Notes: generated from the sequence alone by a model not told the origin. A stretch of 64,000 nucleotides of DNA from Paraglaciecola psychrophila 170 (GCF_000347635.1 NC_020514.1:4154001-4218000), one strand, 5' to 3'. Positions 28,944 through 38,623 are shown, counted from the first letter of the stretch. Made by a program: numbers and translations.

Positions 28944-30572
28944 ATGCAGAGTTTATCACCCACGTTTTTAGTCTGCGGCCTGCTATTAATTGGATTAACT
29001 GGGTTCACTAAAGCTGAGTCTGCCACTTTGAATGAGAAAAAAGTACACCAAATTATGCAAATCTTGCAAATACCAGGTGCTGCTATTGGCATAGTCAAAA
29101 ACGGTAAAGTCATAACGGCCCGTGGCTTTGGGGTAAAAAAAATAGGGTCTAAAGAACCTATCGATAGCAATAGTATTTTTAAGATAGCCTCAAATACTAA
29201 GGCTTTTACGGCGGCGGCTTTAGCCATTTTAGTGGATGAAGGTAAAATAAGCTGGGACGGTAAAGTACAACGTTACTTAACTGATTTTAAACTTCATGAC
29301 CCTTGGGTCAGTGAACAGTTTAACCTCATCGACTTACTCACTCATCGCAGTGGTTTGGGGTTGGGAGCAGGCGACTTAATGTTGTGGCCCGAGCCTTCTA
29401 GTTTCACACGCCAAGAAGTGTTGCATAATTTACGCTATCTAAAACCCACTGGGGAATTTCGGGCTGACTATGCCTACGACAACTTGCTGTATATTGTGGC
29501 TGGCGAAATTATTCCAGCCGTTACTGACAACAGTTGGGAAACCTTTGTTGAGCAACGGATCATGCAGCCCTTAGGTATGACACATTGTTTTGCGGGTAAC
29601 GTCAGTGCACAAAGGCAAGCCGACATAGCCACACCTCACGGTATTGTAAATGGCAAACTTCAAACTATCATACGACCAATCGCCCCCGACAAACCCAGTG
29701 TGTCAGGACCGGCTGGGGGCATACAATGCAGCCTTAACGACATGCTGACATGGGTGAAAGTACAGCTTAATCAAGGAAAAACAGCTGCCGGTAAATCACT
29801 ATTTTCTGAAACGCAGCACCGCATGATGTGGACACCGCAGACTATTATGCCCGTGTCTTGGCGCAGTAAACGTTTCGACAATACCCACCTTAGCGCCTAC
29901 GGACTAGGCTGGCGTATTAATGATATGGATGGTTATTTGCAAGTTCACCACAGCGGCAGCTTAGCTGGCATGTATTCTTTTGTGAGTTTATTTCCAGAAT
30001 TAGACTTAGGTTTTGTGGTACTGACTAATCAGCAGTCGAGTGCCGCTCGTAGTGCTTTGATGTACACCGCCATGAAACCCTACTTAGGCGATACCAGCAG
30101 CGATTGGCTAGCTAAATTTAGCCCTCCACCCAAAAATCACTCTGCCACAAAACCATCAGGTACAACCGATAACGCTGATAACAGCCGTCCGGACAATACT
30201 ATAGCAAGCATAAATAATACCGACTTCAATGCTTATATAGGTACTTATGATGATCCATGGTTGGGACATTTTATTATTGAACAGACTCCTCATAGTTCCC
30301 CCGATAACAAATCAGCAGGGTTACAAATCCATTCATCACGGGTGGAAAAATTGGTAGGCACATTATATCTGCAAAACAGCAAAGATAACTTATTGATACG
30401 CTGGCACGACCGCAGTCTAGAAGCCGACGCGATTATTCATTTAAAACGCGATAATCAAGGCATTGTGATTGGCATGACACTCGCCCCTGAATCAAAAGAC
30501 ATCGATTTTAGTTATGATTTTCAGGATTTAGATTTTACTAAACTCACCTCGCCCAAAACGCCAGCCCACTGA
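28944..30572 (+). CDS. secreted serine hydrolase (beta-lactamase/D-aminopeptidase-like)
   Basis: This 542-residue protein has a signal peptide (LVCGLLLIGLTGFTKAES) and a class-C-type serine hydrolase domain: SNTK (SxxK) near residue 84, YDN (YxN) and HHSGSL. The C-terminal portion after about residue 400 is a DUF3471-like beta domain joined by a serine/threonine/asparagine-rich linker. Family members include PBP4*-type peptidases and D-aminopeptidases acting on wall peptides. It starts 10 bases after the amidase-fusion gene with AGGA as ribosome site, so they form an operon. The precise bond cleaved is not evident. Confidence 0.85.
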   Translation: MQSLSPTFLVCGLLLIGLTGFTKAESATLNEKKVHQIMQILQIPGAAIGIVKNGKVITARGFGVKKIGSKEPIDSNSIFKIASNTKAFTAAALAILVDEGKISWDGKVQRYLTDFKLHDPWVSEQFNLIDLLTHRSGLGLGAGDLMLWPEPSSFTRQEVLHNLRYLKPTGEFRADYAYDNLLYIVAGEIIPAVTDNSWETFVEQRIMQPLGMTHCFAGNVSAQRQADIATPHGIVNGKLQTIIRPIAPDKPSVSGPAGGIQCSLNDMLTWVKVQLNQGKTAAGKSLFSETQHRMMWTPQTIMPVSWRSKRFDNTHLSAYGLGWRINDMDGYLQVHHSGSLAGMYSFVSLFPELDLGFVVLTNQQSSAARSALMYTAMKPYLGDTSSDWLAKFSPPPKNHSATKPSGTTDNADNSRPDNTIASINNTDFNAYIGTYDDPWLGHFIIEQTPHSSPDNKSAGLQIHSSRVEKLVGTLYLQNSKDNLLIRWHDRSLEADAIIHLKRDNQGIVIGMTLAPESKDIDFSYDFQDLDFTKLTSPKTPAH

Positions 30573-31112
30573 AAAGTAGGCTAACAGTAGTGAACTTGAT
30601 GGTGAGCATGCAACTTATCCCGTGATGCATAATTGATTGGGTCAAACTCTCTATGACAGGTTCAATGTGACCCATGCTTACATCGGGCTCCTAGGGCCTA
30701 TTTAAACTCAATCAGGTTACTTGTGCCCTAATTCAACGACTCATCACCAACACTTTCTTCTTATTTTAAACTTGTGGAATTCACCCTCATAACATTCAAA
30801 ATATTCCAAACTCCACTAAATTTCAGAATGATTTATTGAAAGGTTATTTGATTTTTGATTATTCTATCCTTTACGCTGAAGGACTATAGGTAACACTTGT
30901 AATTTATAAGCTAACCTACTAATAATTATAAGTATAGTGGGGTTTATTTGAGTGAGCATCATTACCCAGTTATGGTGTATTAAATTACAAAACAAGCAAA
31001 TCTAGTTTATAAAACAATCTATTTTTTGGCTTTCAACAAATATTGACTTGTTGAAATAATTATTCTCATTATAATCTAAATTTTGGAATATAATATTAAA
31101 GGAGGTCGTGTG
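30573..31112. other. intergenic region before the kinase operon
   Basis: About 540 AT-rich bases without a convincing gene. It should hold the promoter of the kinase-peptidase-epimerase operon; an operator-like GAAATAATTATTC lies at 31053-31065, about 50 bases before the kinase start. Confidence 0.4.
31053..31065. promoter_or_regulatory. putative operator GAAATAATTATTC, copy 4
   Basis: Near-palindrome of the same class as the sites at 16236, 26265, 26379 and 37292, upstream of the sugar-kinase gene. Confidence 0.4.
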
Positions 31113-32000
31113 GTGAATAGCAGTAAACCTCTTTATATTGGTATTGATGGAGGTGGCACTAAGTGCAGCGCTAAGTTATTCAACGCCAAAAAAGAGGTGA
31201 TAGGCCACGGTATTAGTGGACCAGCCAATGCAGCAAGAGACTTAGCACAGACCTTAGACTCTATATTAAAATCTGTGCACCTAGCACTAATAGATGCTCA
31301 ACTTAGCATTAAGACTATCCCTAAACTAAAAGTGGCTGCTGGTTTAGCCGGTGCAACTATACCTAGCGTAAAAGCACAACTACTTGCATGGCAGCACCCT
31401 TTTGAGTGTTTTACAGCCGACAGTGACTTAATTACTAGCAGTTATGGCGCTCATGAAGGACGCGATGGGGCATTGCTGATTGTAGGTACGGGTTCATCTG
31501 CAGCCCGTTTTGAGTCAGGTGTTCTAACCCAGTTTGGTGGACATGGATTTACCTTTGGTGATAAAGGAAGTGGAGCATGGTTGGGCCGTTCAGCCATTGC
31601 TTCTACTCTTGAAGCCTTAGATGGTGTGACGGCTATTTCGGCCTTGCACGATAGAATTTTGACTCGACTATCAGTATCGTCAAGCGCTGGCCTTGTACAA
31701 AAGATGATCTTGGCTACCCCAACTCAATTTGCTACTTTAGCCCCTGATGTTGTTAGTTTAGCTAAGCAAGAGGATATTAATGCAATGACTTTAGTTGCTG
31801 AAGCGGCAGCATATCTAGATAAACTGTGTATGCGTACCTTGCAAAACACAGAGTTATCTTTAGTGTTGATGGGAGGCCTCGCACCCATTTACAAGCCTTG
31901 GTTTAGCCCCATCCTTCGCGCACGCATAGTCGAAGCTAAGTCGGGCCCTGAAAGGGGAGCACTGCATTTGCTGCATTCTCACTTACCTCTGATTTTCTAA
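31113..32000 (+). CDS. BadF/BadG-type sugar kinase (MurK/NagK-like)
   Basis: This 295-residue ASKHA-fold kinase has the phosphate-binding motif YIGIDGGGTKCSAKLF at the N-terminus, LIVGTGSSAARF, and FTFGDKGSGAWLGRSAIAS. The BadF family includes mammalian GlcNAc kinase and clostridial MurK, which phosphorylates MurNAc and GlcNAc. Here it would make the MurNAc-6-phosphate that MurQ needs, since the locus has no PTS and no AnmK. The GTG at 31113 is seven bases after GGAGG (31101-31105) and is preferred to upstream starts. Substrate is inferred from context. Confidence 0.85.
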   Translation: MNSSKPLYIGIDGGGTKCSAKLFNAKKEVIGHGISGPANAARDLAQTLDSILKSVHLALIDAQLSIKTIPKLKVAAGLAGATIPSVKAQLLAWQHPFECFTADSDLITSSYGAHEGRDGALLIVGTGSSAARFESGVLTQFGGHGFTFGDKGSGAWLGRSAIASTLEALDGVTAISALHDRILTRLSVSSSAGLVQKMILATPTQFATLAPDVVSLAKQEDINAMTLVAEAAAYLDKLCMRTLQNTELSLVLMGGLAPIYKPWFSPILRARIVEAKSGPERGALHLLHSHLPLIF

Positions 32001-32057
32001 TATGAAACGTCTATTTTATAACCTTTACCTCGCCTATTACCAAAATGAGTTATTACT

Positions 32058-33494
32058 ATGTTGAATATAACGAGAGTCCAAACTAGCCATTACCGTAAAA
32101 ACTATCGTCGCTTATCTCAGATAATCCTGTTTTTAGCTTACAGTACCTGCAGTAATTTGGCGTTTAGCAACAGCAATGTGCCAGATATTAGCAGCCACCA
32201 ATTAAACGCCCAGTATTGGCAGACTAAGCTAAAAAATAACGAGGTTATGTCGATGAAAAATCAAGACGTCGAAGCATTCAACCAACAACTATTCACAAGT
32301 AACCCATTCGTAGTCAACCCTTTAGCCAGCCCTACAAGTTTAGATAAAGCGGCCTTAATAGATAAAATACACAGCATCAGCTCCGTCCCAAGTAGTGCGC
32401 GTTTTTATGAGGATGGCGCCCAGCTAACGGAACAAAATTTTAAAGTCTATACCGACAATCTCAATATCCAAGGGGTCAAAGCCCATAACGAGGTTAAGTT
32501 TGGTTTAGTCACCCAACGCTCTTCACTGCGCACCTTTCCCACTTTAGACAGGGTATTTAACAAATCAATGGATTTTGATTTAGACCGTTTTCAAGAAACA
32601 GGCGTTTTTCCAAGTGAAGCGGTGGCCATATTACATAGCAGTGCCGACGGCAAATGGTTGCTGGTACAAAACTACAATTATTTGGCATGGGTGAGCCAAG
32701 ACGATATTGCCATAGGCACTAAGCAGCAAGTTCACACTTATTTAGATCATCAAGACTTTTTGTTGATCACGGGGGCTAAAGTACTCACCAGCTATGTGCC
32801 AAACGAACCTGAAATATCACAGGTACAGTTAGATATGGGCGTTAAACTCCCGCTTTTGAGCATTAATGAACAACATGGAGAACTCTACGGCCAAAGTACC
32901 GCCGGAAGCTATGAAGTAAAACTCCCAGTGCGCAACCTAGATGGTAGCCTAAGTATCAAAACGGCCTTAATCGGGCGTACCCAAGATGTGCACCAAGGTT
33001 ACCTCGAATACACTGCGCAAAACGTGATTGCACAAGCGTTTAAGTTTTTAGGCGAACGTTATGGCTGGGGTCATGATTACAATGGTCGAGACTGCACTGG
33101 ATTTGTAGGCGAAATTTATAAAACCTTTGGCATTTTGATGCCGCGTAATTCCGGGCAACAGGGTAAAGGCGAGTATGGTACTAACTTTAGGTTTGATAAA
33201 AACAGCGATAGCACCAGTAAATTAGCGTTCATTAAAAATATGCAAATAGGGGATCTTATCTATATTCCGGGTCATGTTATGCTGTACCTAGGTAAAGAAA
33301 ACAACCAACCTATAGTGATCCATGACGTCAAAGGTTTAGCCTACTGGACCCCTGAAGGTGAATATTATCAAGGCGTATTAAATGCAGTCTCAGTTACCCC
33401 TTTGATCACGTTGCATTTGAACGAAACGACGACTTATGTCGATAAAATTTACAATATTAAACGCCTCACGCTAAACAACATTGAAAGAGATTAA
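32058..33494 (+). CDS. NlpC/P60 peptidase with SH3 region (YkfC-like)
   Basis: The 478-residue exported protein has a hydrophobic signal ending near LAFSNS, central SH3-like segments (KFGLVTQRSSLRTFPTLD) and a C-terminal NlpC/P60 domain. Its catalytic cysteine lies in NGRDCTGFVGEIYKTFG, one histidine in PGHVMLYLG and another polar residue in VIHDVKG. Bacillus YkfC has the same plan and cuts the gamma-D-Glu-diamino acid bond in peptides with a free N-terminal L-Ala. Directly followed by an L-Ala-D/L-Glu epimerase, as in the Bacillus ykf operon, it probably releases L-Ala-D-Glu dipeptides. Confidence 0.88.
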   Translation: MLNITRVQTSHYRKNYRRLSQIILFLAYSTCSNLAFSNSNVPDISSHQLNAQYWQTKLKNNEVMSMKNQDVEAFNQQLFTSNPFVVNPLASPTSLDKAALIDKIHSISSVPSSARFYEDGAQLTEQNFKVYTDNLNIQGVKAHNEVKFGLVTQRSSLRTFPTLDRVFNKSMDFDLDRFQETGVFPSEAVAILHSSADGKWLLVQNYNYLAWVSQDDIAIGTKQQVHTYLDHQDFLLITGAKVLTSYVPNEPEISQVQLDMGVKLPLLSINEQHGELYGQSTAGSYEVKLPVRNLDGSLSIKTALIGRTQDVHQGYLEYTAQNVIAQAFKFLGERYGWGHDYNGRDCTGFVGEIYKTFGILMPRNSGQQGKGEYGTNFRFDKNSDSTSKLAFIKNMQIGDLIYIPGHVMLYLGKENNQPIVIHDVKGLAYWTPEGEYYQGVLNAVSVTPLITLHLNETTTYVDKIYNIKRLTLNNIERD

Positions 33495-33500
33495 GCCGCA

Positions 33501-34604
33501 ATGAAAATCACCGCCATCCGTTTTGCGAAGTTAGAGGTGCCATTAATTACTCCTTTTAAAACAGCCATGCGTACTGTGCAAAACATTACTGATCTTGTGG
33601 TGATAATTGAAACAGACAAGGGTGTATTGGGTTATGGCTCAGCACCTTCTACGCCTATTATCACCGGGGATACCCACGGCTCGATATGTTATGCCATTAA
33701 TAACGTGATTGGCCCCCACATCATCGGTATGGACATTGAAGATTTAAATGCTATTTGTCATAAAATCCAACATGCGATTGTGGCTAATAGCAGTGCTAAA
33801 GCGGCTCTCGAAATTGCTATTTACGACCTCTGGGCTAAACGTTTTGATGCACCACTGTATAAAATGCTTGGAGGCGGTAAACCCATCTTAAGTACTGACG
33901 TGACAATCAGTGTCGATCACATCGAAAAGATGCTGGCTGATGCTAATCTTGCTATTAGTCAGGGCTTTGAAATCCTTAAAATTAAAATCGGTACTGACAT
34001 CGAAAATGATATCGAACGAATATATTCAATTCATCAAGATGTGGCTAAGCGGGCCACGCTTAGGTTAGATGTTAATCAAGGTTGGACCGCTAAACAAACC
34101 GTTTACGCCATGCAAAAACTAGAAAACATAGGTGTTGAGCTTGAGCTGATTGAGCAACCGGTCAAAAGTAATGATATTAAAGGCCTGCGCTACATCAGCG
34201 AACGTATTACCACCCCCGTTATGGCTGATGAAAGTGCGTTTTCACCACTACAAGTTATTGACTTAATTCGCAGTGGTGCTGCTGACATTATCAATATTAA
34301 ATTAATGAAGTGTGCAGGTCTCAGTCAAGCGATTAAAATTGCCGACTTAGCCGAATTACATGATATTCCTTGCATGATAGGCTGCATGCTCGAAGGCAGT
34401 ATTGGCGTAGCTGCTGCAGCGCATTTAGCTGCAGCCAAAGCCTCTAGCATTTCTTTAATAGACTTGGATGGCCCAGCACTGGGTCAATATGATCCGGTTG
34501 TCGGGGGTGTAGATTTCAACTTATCTAACATAACATTAGGTCAAGGCGCTGGCCTTGGCATTGAGAGAATTAACGATTTACAGGAGCTAACTTGGCCATT
34601 TTAA
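33501..34604 (+). CDS. L-Ala-D/L-Glu dipeptide epimerase (YkfB/YcjG-like)
   Basis: An enolase-superfamily enzyme of 367 residues. The acid/base lysine lies in KIKIG near residue 164, metal ligands in LDVNQGW, IEQPV and MADES, and the second lysine in INIKLMKCAG. These match muconate-lactonizing-subgroup dipeptide epimerases that turn L-Ala-D-Glu into L-Ala-L-Glu so ordinary peptidases can finish it. It lies six bases after the NlpC/P60 gene, and its 3' end overlaps the next gene by 13 bases. Context makes the murein-peptide substrate likely. Confidence 0.9.
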   Translation: MKITAIRFAKLEVPLITPFKTAMRTVQNITDLVVIIETDKGVLGYGSAPSTPIITGDTHGSICYAINNVIGPHIIGMDIEDLNAICHKIQHAIVANSSAKAALEIAIYDLWAKRFDAPLYKMLGGGKPILSTDVTISVDHIEKMLADANLAISQGFEILKIKIGTDIENDIERIYSIHQDVAKRATLRLDVNQGWTAKQTVYAMQKLENIGVELELIEQPVKSNDIKGLRYISERITTPVMADESAFSPLQVIDLIRSGAADIINIKLMKCAGLSQAIKIADLAELHDIPCMIGCMLEGSIGVAAAAHLAAAKASSISLIDLDGPALGQYDPVVGGVDFNLSNITLGQGAGLGIERINDLQELTWPF

Positions 34605-35368
34605 ATTCACGTCACATCATCACGGGCGCACTCATACTATTAACGAGCTTACTCAGCTCTTGCGCCTCAAATTCTGACCCTGTTGAGCCTTTACTACAAC
34701 GTCTCGACACTCAACAACTGGTGGTGGTGGTATCAGATAACTGGGACGCAACAACGGCAACACTGCAAAAATTTGAGTGGGTAAATGCAAAATGGCAAGC
34801 AGTAGATCAGGCCTTCCCAGTCAATTTGGGCCGAACCGGACTAGCATGGGGCTTAGGATTACATCCTGCACAACAAGGGTATTACAAGATAGAAGGCGAC
34901 GGTAAAGCCACAGCTGGGATATTCAATTTAAGCAGCACGTTTGGCTATTTGCCCAAAGCCATTACCGACATGCCATATCAACCGATGTCGGCTAATCACT
35001 ACTGTATAGACGTTAACGGATCGCCATTGTACAACCAAATTGTTGATGAAAGCATCGTGGGCAATAATGCTGTAAAAGGCTCGACAGAACCGATGCGCCG
35101 CGATATTCACAATGGTGGCCAAACAATATATAAAAAAGGTATCTTGCTTGATCACAATCCAGCAAACCTTAGCGGTAAAGGCAGTTGTATCTTCTTACAT
35201 TTATGGTTTGGCCCAGATGTTCCCACCGCAGGCTGTACTTCTATGCAAGAACCTAAAATGGATGCACTGTTAGCTTGGTTGAACCCAGCCAAAAATCCAC
35301 GTTACTTGGCTTTGCCAAAAGATGAATATAAGAAAAAACAGCAACAATGGGGCTTGCCAGCTCTTTAA
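34592..35368 (+). CDS. YkuD-fold lipoprotein (L,D-transpeptidase-like)
   Basis: A 258-residue lipoprotein (lipobox LLSSC) with a YkuD-like active-site pattern: histidines in RRDIHNGGQ and CIFLHLW and the cysteine in PTAGCTSM. Such enzymes cross-link, trim or hydrolyse meso-DAP-containing stems. The TTG at 34592 has GGAG six bases upstream and lies inside the end of the epimerase gene, indicating tight coupling. In a scavenging operon an L,D-carboxypeptidase or endopeptidase role is more plausible than wall building, but the sequence does not decide it. Confidence 0.8.
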   Translation: MAILNSRHIITGALILLTSLLSSCASNSDPVEPLLQRLDTQQLVVVVSDNWDATTATLQKFEWVNAKWQAVDQAFPVNLGRTGLAWGLGLHPAQQGYYKIEGDGKATAGIFNLSSTFGYLPKAITDMPYQPMSANHYCIDVNGSPLYNQIVDESIVGNNAVKGSTEPMRRDIHNGGQTIYKKGILLDHNPANLSGKGSCIFLHLWFGPDVPTAGCTSMQEPKMDALLAWLNPAKNPRYLALPKDEYKKKQQQWGLPAL

Positions 35369-35426
35369 TAAGAACGTATTCAAAAGTCCATTTATAAGTG
35401 CTCAGCTGCGAACATTACATCCCAAT

Positions 35427-35455
35427 AACAGCCCCTTGGTGTAGGGGCTGTTTTA
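35427..35455 (+). terminator. Rho-independent terminator of the kinase-YkuD operon
   Basis: AACAGCCCC (35427-35435) pairs with GGGGCTGTT (35444-35452) across eight bases and is followed by TTAT. It lies between the convergent YkuD and dld genes. Confidence 0.9.
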
Positions 35456-35482
35456 TATCGGAGGCTGAAATATACCAATACA

Positions 35483-37184
35483 TTAATGTTGGCAACTACA
35501 ATTACGTTGGGTTTTGTCGGTTTTGCCAATACCAGGATTGAACGTATTGGTTGGGTCGAGAGTTAAATAAAATTCCTTTAGACTTTGTTCAGCCGCATAC
35601 AAATGCCCCACATTATGTTCGGCTGGGTATTTAACCCCTCGCTTATTTAGCAATTTAAGCATGCTGTTTTTGACTTTTTACAGGATCTGCGCCTTTTTTC
35701 AAAATGTAATCCTGATGAAAAACATGACAGAAAAAATGTCCATAGTAGAGCTTCATTTCAAGCTGGTCTTGCAAAGCTTCAGGCAGCGCTTCTAACCAAT
35801 CAATATCATCGCGTCTTAAGGCAATATCCAACGATAATAATTCGCCTACGTCTTTTTGATATAAAGTGTGATAGCGCATTGCGGCCCCCGCAGCGGCAAA
35901 ACGGTTTAACACCGCAGCGGCAGTTTCTTGGGTATCACATTCAAAAAAAGCCCCTTCTTGCTCAGTAAAAAATGTGGCTAGATGGGCTCTCGCTTCAGCA
36001 ATACCTTGCTCACTCATTTTCAAAATCAAATGATGATCGTATTTGGCACGATATTGCAAAATACGTGCAGGTAAATGCTGCGGGAAAAATCGACTGGCCG
36101 TTTGCATCACCCAATCACTAAGATGTGCAGACACAAAAGGTAAAGATTTGCAGATTGCATCGACTCGCGCTTTTAAGGCAAACAACTTAGGTAAACGGTC
36201 AGTACCTAAATGTTTTACACTCAAAAACGTGTCTTTTCCGTACTTGGCAGAAATATCAAAAATATCTTTGTGTAAGTATTCACCTACCTCAGGTAAATGT
36301 TCATATTGTTGTAAAATATCCCGTCTGAGACGGCCCAACACTAAGGGGTCATTAGTACCAATATAAAATGTCTGCTCTTGCTCGGCCACCGCAAACGTAT
36401 CGAGCCTAACGGCAAAAACAGCCAACTTACCTGCACAGCCACTGGCTTCAAATAAACGCCGGGGATCGGCGTTATAACGGCTAGGACTATTTTCATCTAC
36501 CTGACGTACACGCTGCTGATACTCTTTATCTGAGCACTGAGCATCGCTTGGCGTTAAGTCGTCTTTAGCAAAATTCCCGGTCATCAAGTTGCTTAATATC
36601 TCCTCAGGCGTCTCACCCAACTCAATACCTAAATGATTAACCAGTTGTAATTCACCCTGTTCATCAACCCTCGCAAACAACGCCATTTCAGTATAGGCAG
36701 GACCACGTTTCACTAACGCGCCGCCTGAATTATTGGCGATGCCACCCACCACCGACGCACCTAAACACGAAGAACCAATAACCGAATGAGGACTGCGCTT
36801 TATAGGCTTAAGTACCTTCTCTAAGCTGAACAAGGTCGCCCCAGGGAAACTCAACGCCTGCTGCCCTTGTTCAAGCAAATACACCTGATCCATCGCCAAC
36901 GTATTGATGATAACAATAGGCCGGTCATAGTCATCACCATTAGGCGTGGAGCCCTCGGTTAATCCAGTATTAGCGGCTTGCATTATAATAATAGCCTGGT
37001 GATTAACACACACTTGTAAAGCCTGATATAACAGCAGCAGAGTCTGCGGTTTGACTACAGCAAACGCAGCACCTCCCCCGGTGCGCCAGCCAAAGCGATA
37101 TCGTTGCGACTTTTTCTTATTTGTAATGATGTGATTTTGACCGACAACGTCTTGAAGTTGTTGCAGTAATTGCGGATGGTGCAT
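35483..37184 (-). pseudogene. dld: respiratory D-lactate dehydrogenase, single-base frameshift near the 3' end
   Basis: This FAD/quinone-dependent D-lactate dehydrogenase resembles E. coli Dld (571 aa). It has PQTLLLLYQALQVC, the FAD-binding PGATLFSLEKVLKPI and GSSCLGASVVGGIANNSGG, and the membrane-binding Dld domain. The main frame ends at 35655, but the next frame continues with KRGVKYPAEHNVGHLYAAE and DPTNTFNPGIGKT to a stop at 35483. Removing one base from the A5 run (bases 35675-35679) restores a protein of about 566 residues. It would oxidise the D-lactate released by MurQ to pyruvate and feed electrons to quinone. A read error is likely. Confidence 0.88.
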
Positions 37185-37660
37185 GATGTTAATTTCCTAA
37201 CATTCGTTCAACAGTTACCAGCAAAAACACTCGGTGTTGAAACAAGAAAATAGAGATACATCGATTGTAGATAAATAAATCAAAAATACCAGAATATATT
37301 ATTCCATAATACTCGATTTATATAAAATAAATATTAACATCTCGTTATGGATTATTCGATATTAACAAACAACAGTATGCCAAAATACGTCTGCAACAAA
37401 ATCTAGCAGAACCAGTTCACTGACAATTTAGGACTTGAGTGTTCAGATAGGGATCCTCAGATGATTAATAAGACGTTCGACCTCACACTTCATCGTCTAT
37501 GTTTAGGGACCGCAAACACTAGAAGTGTAATTTACAGTTTATCCCCATAAATTGCGAAACTCTCTTAGGTTATGAATACATCATTTACGATAAAAATTTT
37601 TACCGCTGATGATTTTTGCACTAGGCTTTAAGGTATTCACCGACATGGAATGTAACGAAT
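37185..37660. other. divergent dld/ligase intergenic region
   Basis: About 475 bases separating divergent genes. It holds the operator-like site at 37292-37304, about 110 bases upstream of dld. I see no gene or RNA structure in the rest. Confidence 0.4.
37292..37304. promoter_or_regulatory. putative operator GAATATATTATTC, copy 5
   Basis: This 13-mer is the exact reverse complement of the copies at 16236 and 26265. It lies upstream of dld, linking D-lactate oxidation to the other peptidoglycan genes. Confidence 0.5.
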
Positions 37661-38605
37661 ATGAGCTCGCCTATACCCCTCTCTGGTTTGTTGATTATTG
37701 TATTGTTGTCTAATGCTTCTGGGTTTTGTTTTGCCAATGAGCTCAGCCCATCTCAAACTAAAAAAATATATGTCTCCCAACAATTAGCCAATGTGTACCA
37801 GGATGACATAACGGTACAAGATTACTGGATCAGCGAAAAACTAGATGGCATACGCGCCCGCTGGAATGGTTCTGCACTGGTTACACGCAATGCTAATATT
37901 ATTTACGCACCAGCCTGGTTTGTGAAAGATTTTCCGCCGCAAACTTTAGATGGCGAGTTATGGTTAGCCCGCAACAGCTTTGAGAAAACCGCTTCTATTG
38001 TGTTACGCAAAACGCCGAACTCAGACTGGCAAAACATTACATTCATGTTGTTTGATTTACCTGAAAACACGGGGACTTTTAGTCAGCGTTTAATTAAGAT
38101 GCAGCTTTTAGTTGATGCGGTTACCAGCCCTTATTTACAGGTGATCCCTCAATTCAAACTGGCGAATCAAAAACAACTGATGCTCAAGTTAGATACATTA
38201 GTCGCACAAGGCGCAGAAGGCCTAATGTTGAATCATCATGGTGCTTACTATGAGGATGGTAGAAGCGCAAATTTGCTTAAATTAAAAAAGCATCAAGATG
38301 CCGAAGCTAGAGTGATCGCGCATAATTCAGGGAAAGGTAAATACAAAAACATGATGGGGTCAATGCTGGTTGAGCTGATTGAGTTGGGTGAGTCTGACAG
38401 AGGCCTACAATTTAAAATTGGCTCAGGGTTTTCTGATATGCAGCGCCAGTCGCCACCATCAATAGGCACAATAATTACCTTCAAGTATTACGGCCTTACG
38501 GCAAGAGGTATTCCACGATTTGCGAGTTTTTTACGGATTAAACCTACAGTTTTGGATAAAAAAGCAGTAATGACTAAAAGCAACATACAAAAAACATATT
38601 ACTGA
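37661..38605 (+). CDS. ligE: periplasmic ATP-dependent DNA ligase (LigE type)
   Basis: This 314-residue minimal ATP-dependent DNA ligase has the adenylation motif SEKLDGIRARWNG (lysine nucleophile), TLDGELW, GAEGLMLNHH and LLKLKKHQDAEARV, followed by an OB domain. A clear signal peptide (LLIIVLLSNASGFCFANE) predicts periplasmic location, the hallmark of LigE/ADL proteins in proteobacteria. These seal nicks outside the cytoplasm and have been linked to extracellular DNA or competence. No ligase partner gene lies beside it. Confidence 0.9.
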   Translation: MSSPIPLSGLLIIVLLSNASGFCFANELSPSQTKKIYVSQQLANVYQDDITVQDYWISEKLDGIRARWNGSALVTRNANIIYAPAWFVKDFPPQTLDGELWLARNSFEKTASIVLRKTPNSDWQNITFMLFDLPENTGTFSQRLIKMQLLVDAVTSPYLQVIPQFKLANQKQLMLKLDTLVAQGAEGLMLNHHGAYYEDGRSANLLKLKKHQDAEARVIAHNSGKGKYKNMMGSMLVELIELGESDRGLQFKIGSGFSDMQRQSPPSIGTIITFKYYGLTARGIPRFASFLRIKPTVLDKKAVMTKSNIQKTYY

Positions 38606-38623
38606 ATTCTTTATTTACCAGAA

